Of a stretch of DNA of 64,000 nucleotides, positions 25,911 to 35,800 are shown piece after piece; the first letter of the stretch is position 1, and the number at the start of each line of letters is the position of its first letter. The stretch spans positions 1,240,001 to 1,304,000 of the forward strand of contig NZ_LKAJ02000001.1 in assembly GCF_001431295.2 (NCBI RefSeq), read 5' to 3'. Position numbers and translations under genes: made by a program. The notes beneath the pieces are model-generated. The model worked only from the letters and a program-made list of their open reading frames with translations. It made no database searches and was not told the DNA's origin. The DNA is from Candidatus Berkiella aquae (GTDB taxonomy: Bacteria; Pseudomonadota; Gammaproteobacteria; Berkiellales; Berkiellaceae).

Positions 25911-28900
25911 ACTGCTATTTTTTTTCTCGGGTAAGGGATTCTGAATGGCTTGTAACGTGTTTAAATAAACTTGTTTGTTGTTAGGATCGTTAAAGCTTGC
26001 TCGAGTGCCAGGAGCCGCTAGCTCAATTTGATTTTTAAGGGTTTCACAAAGCGTTTTTAAACTGGACTTATTAGTTAAAGATTGTTGTATCTTATCTAAT
26101 TGCGCAAAAGCAAGCATCGCTTTTTCTTGTGGAAGTAAAGTGTTTTCCTTTTTTATAAAATTAAAAACATCGCTAATATCTTTGATTTGTTGTTTACGCT
26201 CGCTGGTAATTCCAGAAAGATCTTTTCCCACCGATTTTACGGTTTGATATAAGCCTAAAATACGACGATCATTGTGATGTTTAGCTTGATGATACTGCTT
26301 ATAATCCGTATTTAAATTATCAAAATTTTTCATTAAAATTGAATCAAGACGTTGGTTGTCTACAGGTCTAGGAAGTGCAATGTTAAGGCTTTTTAAAGCA
26401 TCTTCAATGATTTTTATTGCGTTATAATTGGCTTTTTTATTTTGGTGAGCAGATAGATACACTGCAGAGATTGCTTCCATCATTTTTTGGTTTTTTTGCT
26501 CATTAGGAAGTTTGCTTGAATTAATATCTTTCAATTTATCCAGAAGTGGAATGAGCCATCGATCTTTGTTGTCTTGAGGAGAAATAACCCAAGTCATTGC
26601 CAGGTTAGATATTTTTTTAATGACATTCATGACAAGATCATCATTTTGCACAGGAGTAGGCAATGGTATTTCTTGAGCTTGCTCTTGTTTCATAATTTGC
26701 ATGATAGGCATCTGATTTTTGGGCTCTGCCTTAGCAAGGCTTTGTACTTTTTGCTCCAAGCCATAATTGCTGGTCACTTTTGTTGTTGCTTTAACAGTCG
26801 GGTCAACCTGTTTTTTAATAGCGGCAATTTGCTCGGTTGCAGGTATCACAGTGCCACGACTGCTAAGGATATCTTTACCATTTTTATCATGATCTTGTAA
26901 TATTTTAATAATAGCCTCTACTGAGGTGGCACCATCAAGCTGTTGTTTTAATTCTGTTTGATCTTTTTGTCTTTGAAGCATTACTTCATTGAACGTTGCA
27001 ACAAATTCCTGATACTTTCCTACCGGCATTTGTTTGCTTGTAAAATAGATATAGTTTGATGCAATATCAAGTTTAACTCCCAGCTTAGCTAAAACCTCTT
27101 TCGCTTTTTGTATGTTTTCAGTAGGAACATCTCTAAAAACAGCATCATTAGGTGAATATGAAAAGGAAGAATACACAGTGTATATTTGTAATATTTCTCG
27201 AAGTTTATAATACATATCATCTTGCAGTTTTGCTTCAGATTGTTCTGTGGTGGCATTTTCCTTTGGAGGTTCTATGGGTTGTGTTTGTTCCTTTTGTTTA
27301 AATTCTTGTTCATATTTCTGTTTCATCAACTGAATGGCTTTATCACGAATACCATGCTGGCCTGTGATATGCGTCCCGCTAAACACGACATCGATGCGAT
27401 TATTACCAGAAATATATTCTAATACAACTGGATCGCTGCTTAATTTTTTTAAATTATCTAACATCAATCCTTTATCCAGCAACGTACCATGAGAACTGAG
27501 GATCGGATGTTGGTATTTTTCAATAGTACTAATAAGCTCTTCCATGTTTTTCACGTTTTCGATATTTTGAGTGAAAGAAACCGCTGGATCAACCGGAGGC
27601 ATTTTGACATCTAGTTCAGATGCGATATTAGGCTTAATAGTTACATCAGTGCTCGCTTCAGACAAACCCAATTTCTGTCTTTGAGCAAAATCAATGATTT
27701 CAGCTCTTGTGAGAATAATATTCGGGATAAAATGAAATCGCAAGTTAGCACGTGAATGATCACTTACTTTATAACTACCATCAGGGAGTCTTGCAATAGT
27801 AATATTATCTTCTACTTTAGGATTATAATCGCCACGAAAAAATTCTTCTTTTAATTTTTTAATTTCATGTGCTTTAGGACTTTCCAAAAACGCTTCTGCT
27901 GCTTGAATAATCTCATCTGGCAAGGCACTCTCAATATTTGGCATGACCGCTTCTTTCCTTTCTATTTCTTCAACACTACCAACGTTGCCTTTCATTCTAT
28001 TTTCTATTGGCGGGGAGTTTTCATCTGATGTTGAAGCTGCTTTTTGTCTACCACGTTTTTCATCTTGATCAAGCTGATATGTTTTAACCTTATTATTCCC
28101 AGAAAATGATACTTTTTTGCGAAATTTCACAGGAACGACAGGGTTGGTAGGGAGTGATTTTTTTTCATCAACAACGGCTGCTTTTGAAGCTTCCGAGTCA
28201 TTTGTTGTTAGTGTTTGGGCAGGGGATTGTTTGGGGCCATAAACGCTTACAAGTCGTTCCAAGGTTAGATTACTTGCATTATATTGTTCAACTGCGGTCT
28301 GTATTTCCTCAGGATTTTTGTCCTTTAAAAAATTTCTAACTTGAGCATTGTACTTTTCACCGAAATGATTCGCATAAGTATCCGAGTGTTTTTCAAAGGT
28401 TTGCTTTAAGGTACGACCTTTTCGAGTAACAATGGTACTACCAAGCTTTTCTATCAGTGCTTTATAAGCTGTTGTTGATTGTAAGCTTTTCATATACTTA
28501 GTGGGAACTTCATAGGTATAAGTAACTAAATTTGGATTGAATGAATCGCCACCTTTTTTTGCCTCACGTAGATATTTCTGATCAAAATCAGATTCGCGAT
28601 TCATTTCACGAGCGTCCTTTGTTGCAAAAATACCGCATTCAAATTCAGATTTTTGTCGACTTTGTGCTTCTAGCCCTTTATTGGGGGCAGCTAAATCTTT
28701 GGCGACACTAAAGTAAGCCGTCACATTGGTTGGTGTTTTACCTTCTTGTTCGGCCTTTTCAGTAAGCGCATCTGAAACTACGTCTGCCGTCAATGACGTA
28801 TAGAGTGAATTATTTGTTCCATCCATGTGTATGAGTCTTATACCCTCTGGCGTGCGGTCAAATTTTACAACGGTTTTATGAACAGGACTAAAAAACATGC

Positions 28901-29336
28901 GCCATAGACCAGGATGCTTTGCATTTTCTGCTTGAGTGGGTTGAAATATGACTGTAACACTGCTTCCTACTGGCGCATTGTCCATGAGTTTTGAAATATG
29001 TTTTAGGCTATCAACAGAGTCAGCGATAAGGGGTTGTGCTTCAGATTTATCCCTTTGAGCATAAAGATAAGATGTCAATGCAAGTCCTTTAGGCGATAAT
29101 TGCAATGCAGGTGGCTTTACTGCTTTTGGGAGGAGGGGTGGCTCACCTTCAGGTGTTTTTCCTTCTGAGACGAGTTTTTGATATTCTTCATATTTGCCTT
29201 TTGCGAACAAATAAGCATTATATCGAGCCATTGCCGAACTATAGAGTCCAGCATATTTGTCAACACCTAGAAAGAAATCACTCTCATCTATATTGTTATC
29301 ATGTCCGGACCAATCAGAAATACCACGTACCGTCAT
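25896..29336 (-). CDS. Large modular protein with Ulp1/YopJ-like (clan CE) N-terminal domain, effector-like
   Basis: A soluble protein of 1146 residues. Residues ~100-250 show a clan CE constellation in the right order: His153 (PVHKTVVKF), Asp172 (IHMDGTN), Gln228 and Cys234 (QKSEFECGIFATK). Gln six before Cys-Gly-Ile-Phe is the spacing in Ulp1 and resembles the D-C-G-I-F of YopJ acetyltransferases. Residues ~405-411 (RKKVSF) lie in a disordered, basic linker. The middle (470-880) contains two related segments marked HPILSSHGT and KDILSSRGT. The last ~200 residues are helical and related to the C-terminus of the 30917-32695 protein (both have a DKAM/EKAM...A.L segment). ATG 29336 follows GGAAGTGTT. 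Whether it is a protease or acetyltransferase is open; no secretion signal can be judged. Confidence 0.6.
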   Translation of the reverse strand: MTVRGISDWSGHDNNIDESDFFLGVDKYAGLYSSAMARYNAYLFAKGKYEEYQKLVSEGKTPEGEPPLLPKAVKPPALQLSPKGLALTSYLYAQRDKSEAQPLIADSVDSLKHISKLMDNAPVGSSVTVIFQPTQAENAKHPGLWRMFFSPVHKTVVKFDRTPEGIRLIHMDGTNNSLYTSLTADVVSDALTEKAEQEGKTPTNVTAYFSVAKDLAAPNKGLEAQSRQKSEFECGIFATKDAREMNRESDFDQKYLREAKKGGDSFNPNLVTYTYEVPTKYMKSLQSTTAYKALIEKLGSTIVTRKGRTLKQTFEKHSDTYANHFGEKYNAQVRNFLKDKNPEEIQTAVEQYNASNLTLERLVSVYGPKQSPAQTLTTNDSEASKAAVVDEKKSLPTNPVVPVKFRKKVSFSGNNKVKTYQLDQDEKRGRQKAASTSDENSPPIENRMKGNVGSVEEIERKEAVMPNIESALPDEIIQAAEAFLESPKAHEIKKLKEEFFRGDYNPKVEDNITIARLPDGSYKVSDHSRANLRFHFIPNIILTRAEIIDFAQRQKLGLSEASTDVTIKPNIASELDVKMPPVDPAVSFTQNIENVKNMEELISTIEKYQHPILSSHGTLLDKGLMLDNLKKLSSDPVVLEYISGNNRIDVVFSGTHITGQHGIRDKAIQLMKQKYEQEFKQKEQTQPIEPPKENATTEQSEAKLQDDMYYKLREILQIYTVYSSFSYSPNDAVFRDVPTENIQKAKEVLAKLGVKLDIASNYIYFTSKQMPVGKYQEFVATFNEVMLQRQKDQTELKQQLDGATSVEAIIKILQDHDKNGKDILSSRGTVIPATEQIAAIKKQVDPTVKATTKVTSNYGLEQKVQSLAKAEPKNQMPIMQIMKQEQAQEIPLPTPVQNDDLVMNVIKKISNLAMTWVISPQDNKDRWLIPLLDKLKDINSSKLPNEQKNQKMMEAISAVYLSAHQNKKANYNAIKIIEDALKSLNIALPRPVDNQRLDSILMKNFDNLNTDYKQYHQAKHHNDRRILGLYQTVKSVGKDLSGITSERKQQIKDISDVFNFIKKENTLLPQEKAMLAFAQLDKIQQSLTNKSSLKTLCETLKNQIELAAPGTRASFNDPNNKQVYLNTLQAIQNPLPEKKNSSNRKK

Positions 29337-29502
29337 AACACTTCCGTAGGTTTGCCTTATTTTTTATATTTTATAACCATCAAAGAGAGTTTAGTGATAG
29401 AACATCAAATGAAAGTGAAGGTTTTTATGAGAGAAAGTAAGTATATAGTGCTTTTACACACTTTTTATTTGTGAATCACCGTGAAATTTTATAGACAACA
29501 TT

Positions 29503-30810
29503 TTATTTATTTCGTGGCGCTGATAGTTGAGCTGCATCAGGGGTTTTAGGAGGAGGGGGAGCTGCCATATTGACTACCTCTGCTTTCTTATTATCTTCAG
29601 CTATTTTAGCGACCAATTTTTCTTTTTCAAATTGATTGAGTACCACATGATGCGCACGTGGACGAGTGGCAGCTTCTGCCGCACCTGATGGTGCTGCCGC
29701 GATCCAGGGCAGATTACTGGATTCATCAAGTGCTTGCTTGGAATTCACGGCATTGGGTTGTTTGGTATCTATCATATCGGTTAATGGTTTGATAACTAAT
29801 GCATTGGCTTGTAGCATTTCATTTTCTTTTTCCTGTGCAAAGAGTTTTTCGAGTAAAGTGATATGTTGTTTTTGTGAAGTGTTTTCACTACTCATCAATT
29901 TGCTAAGGAAAGATTGTGGATATTGCTTTCCTTCTTTGACTGACGCTAAAGAACTGCTTAATAATTGCTTACGCTTAGCGCTGTCTGGAAACGCCTGGAT
30001 AAATGTTTTACATGCGTTGTCACTCTCAAGAATCAGTGGCAGCTTTGCAATCAATGTTTGATTTTTTGCCAGCGCTTCAAATACTTTATTTTGAGCAGAT
30101 GCACCTAAAAAAACAAAAGATTTATCTTTGAGAATATCTGAAAATACTTTGGATATATTACTTGCATTAAACTCTTTATTTAATTCAGCCGTTAAACGCC
30201 CCATCAGGATCTCAAGATCGCCCGAAAATTTTTGATTTAATTTGGCAGTGATCTCAGCGACGGTAGCATCAGGCGTTAGGCCTGCTCGTGCTTTTTTGTT
30301 GATCTCTTGCAAGAAATCTTGTATTCGTGCTTCATCTTGTTGAGTGCTTTGCGCGCCAAAGGGTTTAAAAGTGCTAAGGCTTAAGGTTTTAAAACGATAA
30401 GCAGCCAAAATCTCTTGTTGCACGGTGGCTAAATCATCTTTTAAAGCGGGATAATCTTTAAGTTGTTTGGCCCAAAAAGCATTCCATTCTTGATGTTGTG
30501 CTTTTTGGGCAGCTGTTCCATTGGGATCGCCTTGCAAATCTTTATTTAGTCTGGCAAAAAGATCATAGACGTTTTGCACATTTGCAACCGAATAAGGGGG
30601 GCTTAAGGTACCATTGGTAAAAAGGCGATTGGCATCGTGGATGAATTGATTAGCTTCGCCTGAGAGCTCGGCAATACGGGCTATTTTAGGACCACTATTT
30701 TTGGAGAAAAAACGAACCCGTTCCCCTGCTTGGGCAGGACTGATTAAAATGTTATCTTTTATATTATGATCGACAATTTCTTGCATTTTTTCAATTAAAG
30801 GACCGGGCAT
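29503..30810 (-). CDS. Hypothetical helical protein with proline-rich tail
   Basis: I do not recognise this 435-residue protein. It is mostly helical and charged, with no signal peptide or membrane segment. Repeated features are heptad-like stretches (ATVQQEILAAYRFKTLSLS; LTAELNKEFNASNISKVFSD). The tail (about 350-435) is rich in Ala, Pro and Lys, with an APPPPKTPDAA segment that could be a flexible export or SH3/WW-binding tail. A very strong ribosome site, GGAGGGGGTG, precedes ATG 30810. It sits between two effector-like genes on the same strand, with 166- and 106-base gaps, so it may belong to the same set of proteins. Confidence 0.55.
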   Translation of the reverse strand: MPGPLIEKMQEIVDHNIKDNILISPAQAGERVRFFSKNSGPKIARIAELSGEANQFIHDANRLFTNGTLSPPYSVANVQNVYDLFARLNKDLQGDPNGTAAQKAQHQEWNAFWAKQLKDYPALKDDLATVQQEILAAYRFKTLSLSTFKPFGAQSTQQDEARIQDFLQEINKKARAGLTPDATVAEITAKLNQKFSGDLEILMGRLTAELNKEFNASNISKVFSDILKDKSFVFLGASAQNKVFEALAKNQTLIAKLPLILESDNACKTFIQAFPDSAKRKQLLSSSLASVKEGKQYPQSFLSKLMSSENTSQKQHITLLEKLFAQEKENEMLQANALVIKPLTDMIDTKQPNAVNSKQALDESSNLPWIAAAPSGAAEAATRPRAHHVVLNQFEKEKLVAKIAEDNKKAEVVNMAAPPPPKTPDAAQLSAPRNK

Positions 30811-30916
30811 AATTCACCCCCTCCAGCAACTTTATATAACATCTATAGTTCATAAAATGCTGTAAAAAGGGACAACGGTACTTGGTTGTACCGGAAGAGG
30901 AGGAGAATTCTTTTTA

Positions 30917-32695
30917 TCAAAGTTTTTTGGATGACCTTTTTGGTTCTACAGGTGTTGCTTTCTTAATTAGGGCATTGGCAGCTTCAATATATTGCTCAGA
31001 TTTATGCTGTGTGCTTTTTTCTATATCTGGAAATTGTTGGGTAATGTTATTTTTAAGCTCAGTACATATTTTTTCCATGCCTGAATCGAATTTATTCTTT
31101 TCTCCTTTTATATCATTGATAACCTTGCTTAAATAGGCATAGGCAATCATTGCCTTGTCTTGCGCTGGTGGAGTGGACCCTGCCTTTAATTCGTTAAACA
31201 AAATTTGAATATTATTGATCTGTTGTTGTCGTATGTTGTTTTTTTGGTTCATTATCTTAGCCGCATTTTTAGCGATGCCATACATCGCTAATTTTATAGG
31301 CTCGGCTTGCGTACGTTTATCGTTGTACAGTGCTTTAATATTACTATTTAAGATATCGTTTAAGGTAATAGGCACAGGTATTTTTAATGCGGTTAAGATA
31401 GCTTTAACGGTATTGGTCGCGACATCACAATTGGTATTTTTTGCTTCATGATACATTTTAACGATGGCATGCACCATGCGCGTATGTTTATTATTGCCTT
31501 GCTCATCATAGGGGAATTTTTCTGCATCGATTTTGTTGAGTTCATTATAAAGAGCTTTAATAAGAACGCTATCTTTTTCATTTAAATTGTTTTCATGTTT
31601 TATTATTTGGTCTGTTATTATATTGCCCAGTTCTTGCAATCTTAATCCTCTTGACTCAACCAGAGGTTCTTTATTTTTTCTAGCAAATTCTAAATCTGTA
31701 ACCCCAAAAGTTAAAGGAGCAAATGCTGAAGCATGGTTTGTTGAAAATTGATGCACTTCTGGTAATGGTTGCTGTGTGACGATTGGCCTTTTGTTGCGCG
31801 TAAATTTTCTGCTTACTTTTTTTGCAGTCTTGGTTATTTTTTTATTTACTTTTTTCGAAGTTTTGGTTAACTGTTCATTAAGTTTTTTGGTGTTGTCTGC
31901 TAGTTGTTTGTTTAATTTTTTGGTATTGTCAGCTAATTTTTTGTTTAATTTTCGAGTGTTGTCAGCTAATTTCTTATTTAATTTCTTGGTGTTGTCAGCT
32001 AATTTCTTATTTATTTTTTTGACTTTACTGTTCAAAGATTTCTTCGCGGCAATACTTGCAGCTTTTACTTTGGAAGTTCTTGATTTTTTTGCTTTTGCTT
32101 CGGATTCTGTGGTCGTGGTATCTTTAAGTTCTATTTTTGCTATCGGTTTTTTTTCTAAGGTTTGATCTCTAATTTTTTCAAACTGCTTAATCATGTTGAC
32201 AAGGTCAGGTTGATTAGATTTTTTGGCAGCTATCTCAAATAGGTTAAGGGACACATTGTAAGAATTGATGAAATGATCAAGAATATCTTTATCAAAATCA
32301 GGACCGGTATCATATTTGCTAAGCATGTCAACAATCTTATCGTGCCATGTTCTTAAATGATTGATTAACTGAATAACATCTCCGGCATAACTAACGCTTT
32401 CAGCTTTATTTGATAATTGAGTATATTCGCTAATCGTATCAATGACCAACTGATTTCTATTATCAGCCTTACTGCCAGGAGAAAGATAAGGATAGGCAAT
32501 AGCAAAAGCATCGCCTATTTTGGGTATTTCACCTGAATCTGGATATTTGTCGGTATGGCTTAATTCATTAAATACCCGGTTAAATTCTGGATCGCTTAGA
32601 TTGTTTGCATATTGTACTGCCCGATTGAAATTATCATTAAATAGTGTTTCAGGGCTCGTTTCGTCAGCAAATCGTACTTTTTTAGATTTTGCCAT
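30917..32695 (-). CDS. Lysine-rich protein with seven 11-residue repeats and shared C-terminal helical module
   Basis: A 592-residue protein. I start at ATG 32695 (MAKSKKVRFADE), with GGGTGGT upstream; a TTG at 32719 is less likely. Residues 1-190 are helical. Residues ~190-225 are Lys/Ala/Ser-rich like a linker histone. Residues 226-302 are seven uninterrupted 11-residue repeats of the form KKLNKKLADNT, drifting in the last three. An 11-residue period fits a long amphipathic helix or right-handed coiled coil. The C-terminal ~200 residues resemble the C-terminus of the 25896-29336 protein, and the segment from residue 518 (AYAYLSKVINDIKGEKNKF) resembles the ends of the two tandem proteins at 47864-52853. 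The N-terminus KKVRFADE resembles a protein phosphatase 1 docking motif. Function unknown; probably host-directed or nucleic-acid-binding. Confidence 0.6.
   Translation of the reverse strand: MAKSKKVRFADETSPETLFNDNFNRAVQYANNLSDPEFNRVFNELSHTDKYPDSGEIPKIGDAFAIAYPYLSPGSKADNRNQLVIDTISEYTQLSNKAESVSYAGDVIQLINHLRTWHDKIVDMLSKYDTGPDFDKDILDHFINSYNVSLNLFEIAAKKSNQPDLVNMIKQFEKIRDQTLEKKPIAKIELKDTTTTESEAKAKKSRTSKVKAASIAAKKSLNSKVKKINKKLADNTKKLNKKLADNTRKLNKKLADNTKKLNKQLADNTKKLNEQLTKTSKKVNKKITKTAKKVSRKFTRNKRPIVTQQPLPEVHQFSTNHASAFAPLTFGVTDLEFARKNKEPLVESRGLRLQELGNIITDQIIKHENNLNEKDSVLIKALYNELNKIDAEKFPYDEQGNNKHTRMVHAIVKMYHEAKNTNCDVATNTVKAILTALKIPVPITLNDILNSNIKALYNDKRTQAEPIKLAMYGIAKNAAKIMNQKNNIRQQQINNIQILFNELKAGSTPPAQDKAMIAYAYLSKVINDIKGEKNKFDSGMEKICTELKNNITQQFPDIEKSTQHKSEQYIEAANALIKKATPVEPKRSSKKL
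31790..32020 (-). repeat. In-frame 33-bp tandem repeat inside the lysine-rich gene
   Basis: Seven 33-base units (231 bases) encode the 11-residue repeats. The first four units are nearly identical at DNA level (TTAGCTGACAAC recurs), and the last three have diverged. This suggests recent expansion from the upstream end by slippage or unequal recombination. Confidence 0.85.
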
Positions 32696-32875
32696 TTGTA
32701 ATACCACCCATGACAGCAATTTTGTGAATAAGTCGTCTTAATAATATAAGCTTTTTTTAAATCAATTCTAAGCCAGTTTCGCTATAGGTCATTTTGGGTA
32801 GTGTAGCCACACGGGCGTCGCCAGGAACTTTTTTGCTGCATAGAAGGTCTCACAACTAGAGAAAATAGCGAGGAA

Positions 32876-35800
32876 ATGATTGTGGTACCAGGTCCTAAAC
32901 AAATGATTACCCAAGAGGCATTTGAAGCACTCATTGCCCAAGTTCCCAAAGATCAACCCATGGCTTCTTTGAGCAAGCTCTTAGAAGACAATGGGTATTC
33001 TCCTATTTTAAGTAATATTGATTTTGCTATTGTAGGTCTTACTATAGATCATCCCTCTGGAGCGGGGAAAGTGGTTTCTCATGGACGAGAATTGTTAAAA
33101 AATGTGGACTATTCGGGAATAACGTTTAACGATTGTAAATTGGAAGAATGTAATTTTTCTGGATCACATTTTGAAAACTGTCGTTTTAATAATACTAGCT
33201 TTAAAAATGCAATTTTCGAAAATTGCAATATTAAACAAACCTCATTTGAAAATTGTCGTTTTGAAAGTACCTTGATGATGCGCGCCAATATTGAAGAAAA
33301 TGTGCTATTTAGTAATTGTAATATGAAAAATGTCGATTTCTATAAGGCAAAGTTTGGTCAAGAGGTAAAATTTAGAGGTACTTCTGTGACTGACAGTGTC
33401 TTTATTGCGGCAGAAGATCAAGGTGTTATCTGGGAAGCAACGATACTGAAAGATTGTGTTTTACCTAAAGATAAAGAATTTTTCAAAAACGCAACGAAAG
33501 AAGAATCTCAACCACCAAAGCCGGTAGTAGGTATCTTATGGCAACCTCATAAGCCGGGTCATTCCGCTTTTAAAGTTTATGAACAATTAAGAAAACAAGG
33601 CGCAGTACCTGTTAGAATAAGTTATTTATCAGATAACGAAGTGGATCTCAAAAATCTAGATAGTGAAGTAAAACAGTCTCTTAATAAATATGAAAAGAAA
33701 AGAAGCGAAGGCAAAGCACCTGACAAAAGTCGAGCAATGGCAATTCTTGAAGCTGCTGATAAAAATCCGCAAGCACATCAAGAAACACAGAAAATTATTG
33801 ACCGCTCTCGACTCTATAGCGAATACCTCGATAGCATGTTGATTCCTGGTGGGGCAGATATCCCTTCTGAGCTTTATGGGCAACCTCCTGATCCGCGTGC
33901 TGAGCCAGAAAGTGATTATATGAGAAGTGTTATCGAATTTGCTTTAATTCGTGATCAACAAGCACGTGGTAATCCGATGATGGGTATTTGTCGTGGTTGC
34001 CAAATTCTCAATGTATATCACGGTGGTGATATGATTCAACGATTGGATGATAAAGGAAACTTTAAATCGGCCCCTCCTATTAAAGCTTTGCCAGGAACGC
34101 ATGGGATTATGCCTAGCTTATTACAAGAAACGGTAAAAGGTATGTCAGTTCATCACCAAGCAATACAAAATATTGGTGATAATGTATCACAAGGAGCTCA
34201 GCTGGAAGTGGTTGCTACTTATAACGGCGTTGTCAAAGCAGCTCAAGAAAAATATGGTGCACCTATTATGATGACCCAATTTCATCCTGAGTTTCATGGT
34301 GATAGTGTTGGTGAAGCATACGATAGTCATAAAGGTAGTTTAGGAGACAAAATACAAACTGGTGCTTCTGTGATTTTACTTAATTCAATGTTAAATAATA
34401 ACAATGATGATTTTATTGCAACATTTATTGATGCTACAAAGCATCGCAAAGAAAAAACGGGTGTGGTTGAAGAAATAAAACAAGTTAAAGCAACGCAAGA
34501 TGCGCAAGTGAATTTACCCAAGGTAGAGAGTGGGGTTGTAGAAGAACCGACATTACGTCCTTCTCGGTTAAAAGGAAAAGAACGAAGTGAGCAGCCTCAT
34601 GTAACACAAACATCGAAGTCAAGTATGGTCAAGAGCTTTATTCAAAATTATCGTTATCATCAAGATGCGAAGAATCAAAAAAGAGCTAATCGCTTTCCAC
34701 TTTTCAAGAAGCTGGCCTTCAGAGTGATAAGCTATTTAGATAGAAAAATCTTTTCGCGAAAACAAGAGAGGGTCATCAGGAACTTGAAAAGAGATCAAGC
34801 AAAATTGAAAAAATTACAAAAAGAACCTGAAAAAAATGAGGCTAAAATACAAACAATATTTAATAAAAGTGTGAATAAAATTTCTGCCTATTATGCAAAA
34901 AATAAGAACACGACATTGGCACAGGTTTCAGCTGATTTTCTTGCAAAAGAAACAGGATTTGATCCACAGGTAAATCAAAGAAAAAATTATGAATCTTATA
35001 ATAGCGCATTAGAAATCAGGAAATTCGTTGACGAATATCCCACAAGTAATTTGGCAAAAGCAATCACCACGTTTGCAAGAACAGAACATTTTGCTAATGT
35101 GACTAAAGACGCTTCAGGCAAAGTGACCGTGACGCAAGAAAAACGTTTTCCAACTAATGAAAAAGAAATGCTAATGGTTGTTGATTGGTATAATCGTAAA
35201 CATTCACAAATGGCAAATAATACATTACTGACGCCTAAAGATAAATTGCTGGGTGTGCAATTAAATGAATTATCTGCAAAAGGCAGTTTGTTGACCATTG
35301 ATGAGATTCATTTGAAATATTCACTATCTATTGCAGAATTAATGCAAGGTGGTGAAGCTTATCAAAAATATAATGAAGCATTGCATACATTTTTGAACAA
35401 TAACGAGGGTAAATATCCGGCTTCAAGGCAGGAATGGAGAAAATTTCAAGGAATGATTGCTGAGCATCAATTAAGTGATACCCAAACCATTGAATTTATA
35501 AAAAAAACGGGAGCCATTTTTCAGAGAATTGAAGATTTAGAGCAAAAGCTTAAAAATGAGACGGATCCGGCAAAAGTAACGCCACTTAAAAAAGAAATAC
35601 TGGATACCAAAAATGAAGTTGTTGCTTCTATGATGGTTGGTCCTCAGGAAATGTCTCATGCGATTTCAAAATATATTGAGCAGCATCGTGGTTTGCCTGT
35701 CGACTCCAATTCATGGAAAAAATTTAAAGAGGGATTAGGTTCAGTTTCTGATCCTGAAGCTAAAGAATTGATTAGCAAAGTTGATAAACTGCAAGCAGAA

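Noticed and set aside
31790-32020. CRISPR array
   Set aside because: Units are contiguous with no spacers and remain in frame inside a coding gene.
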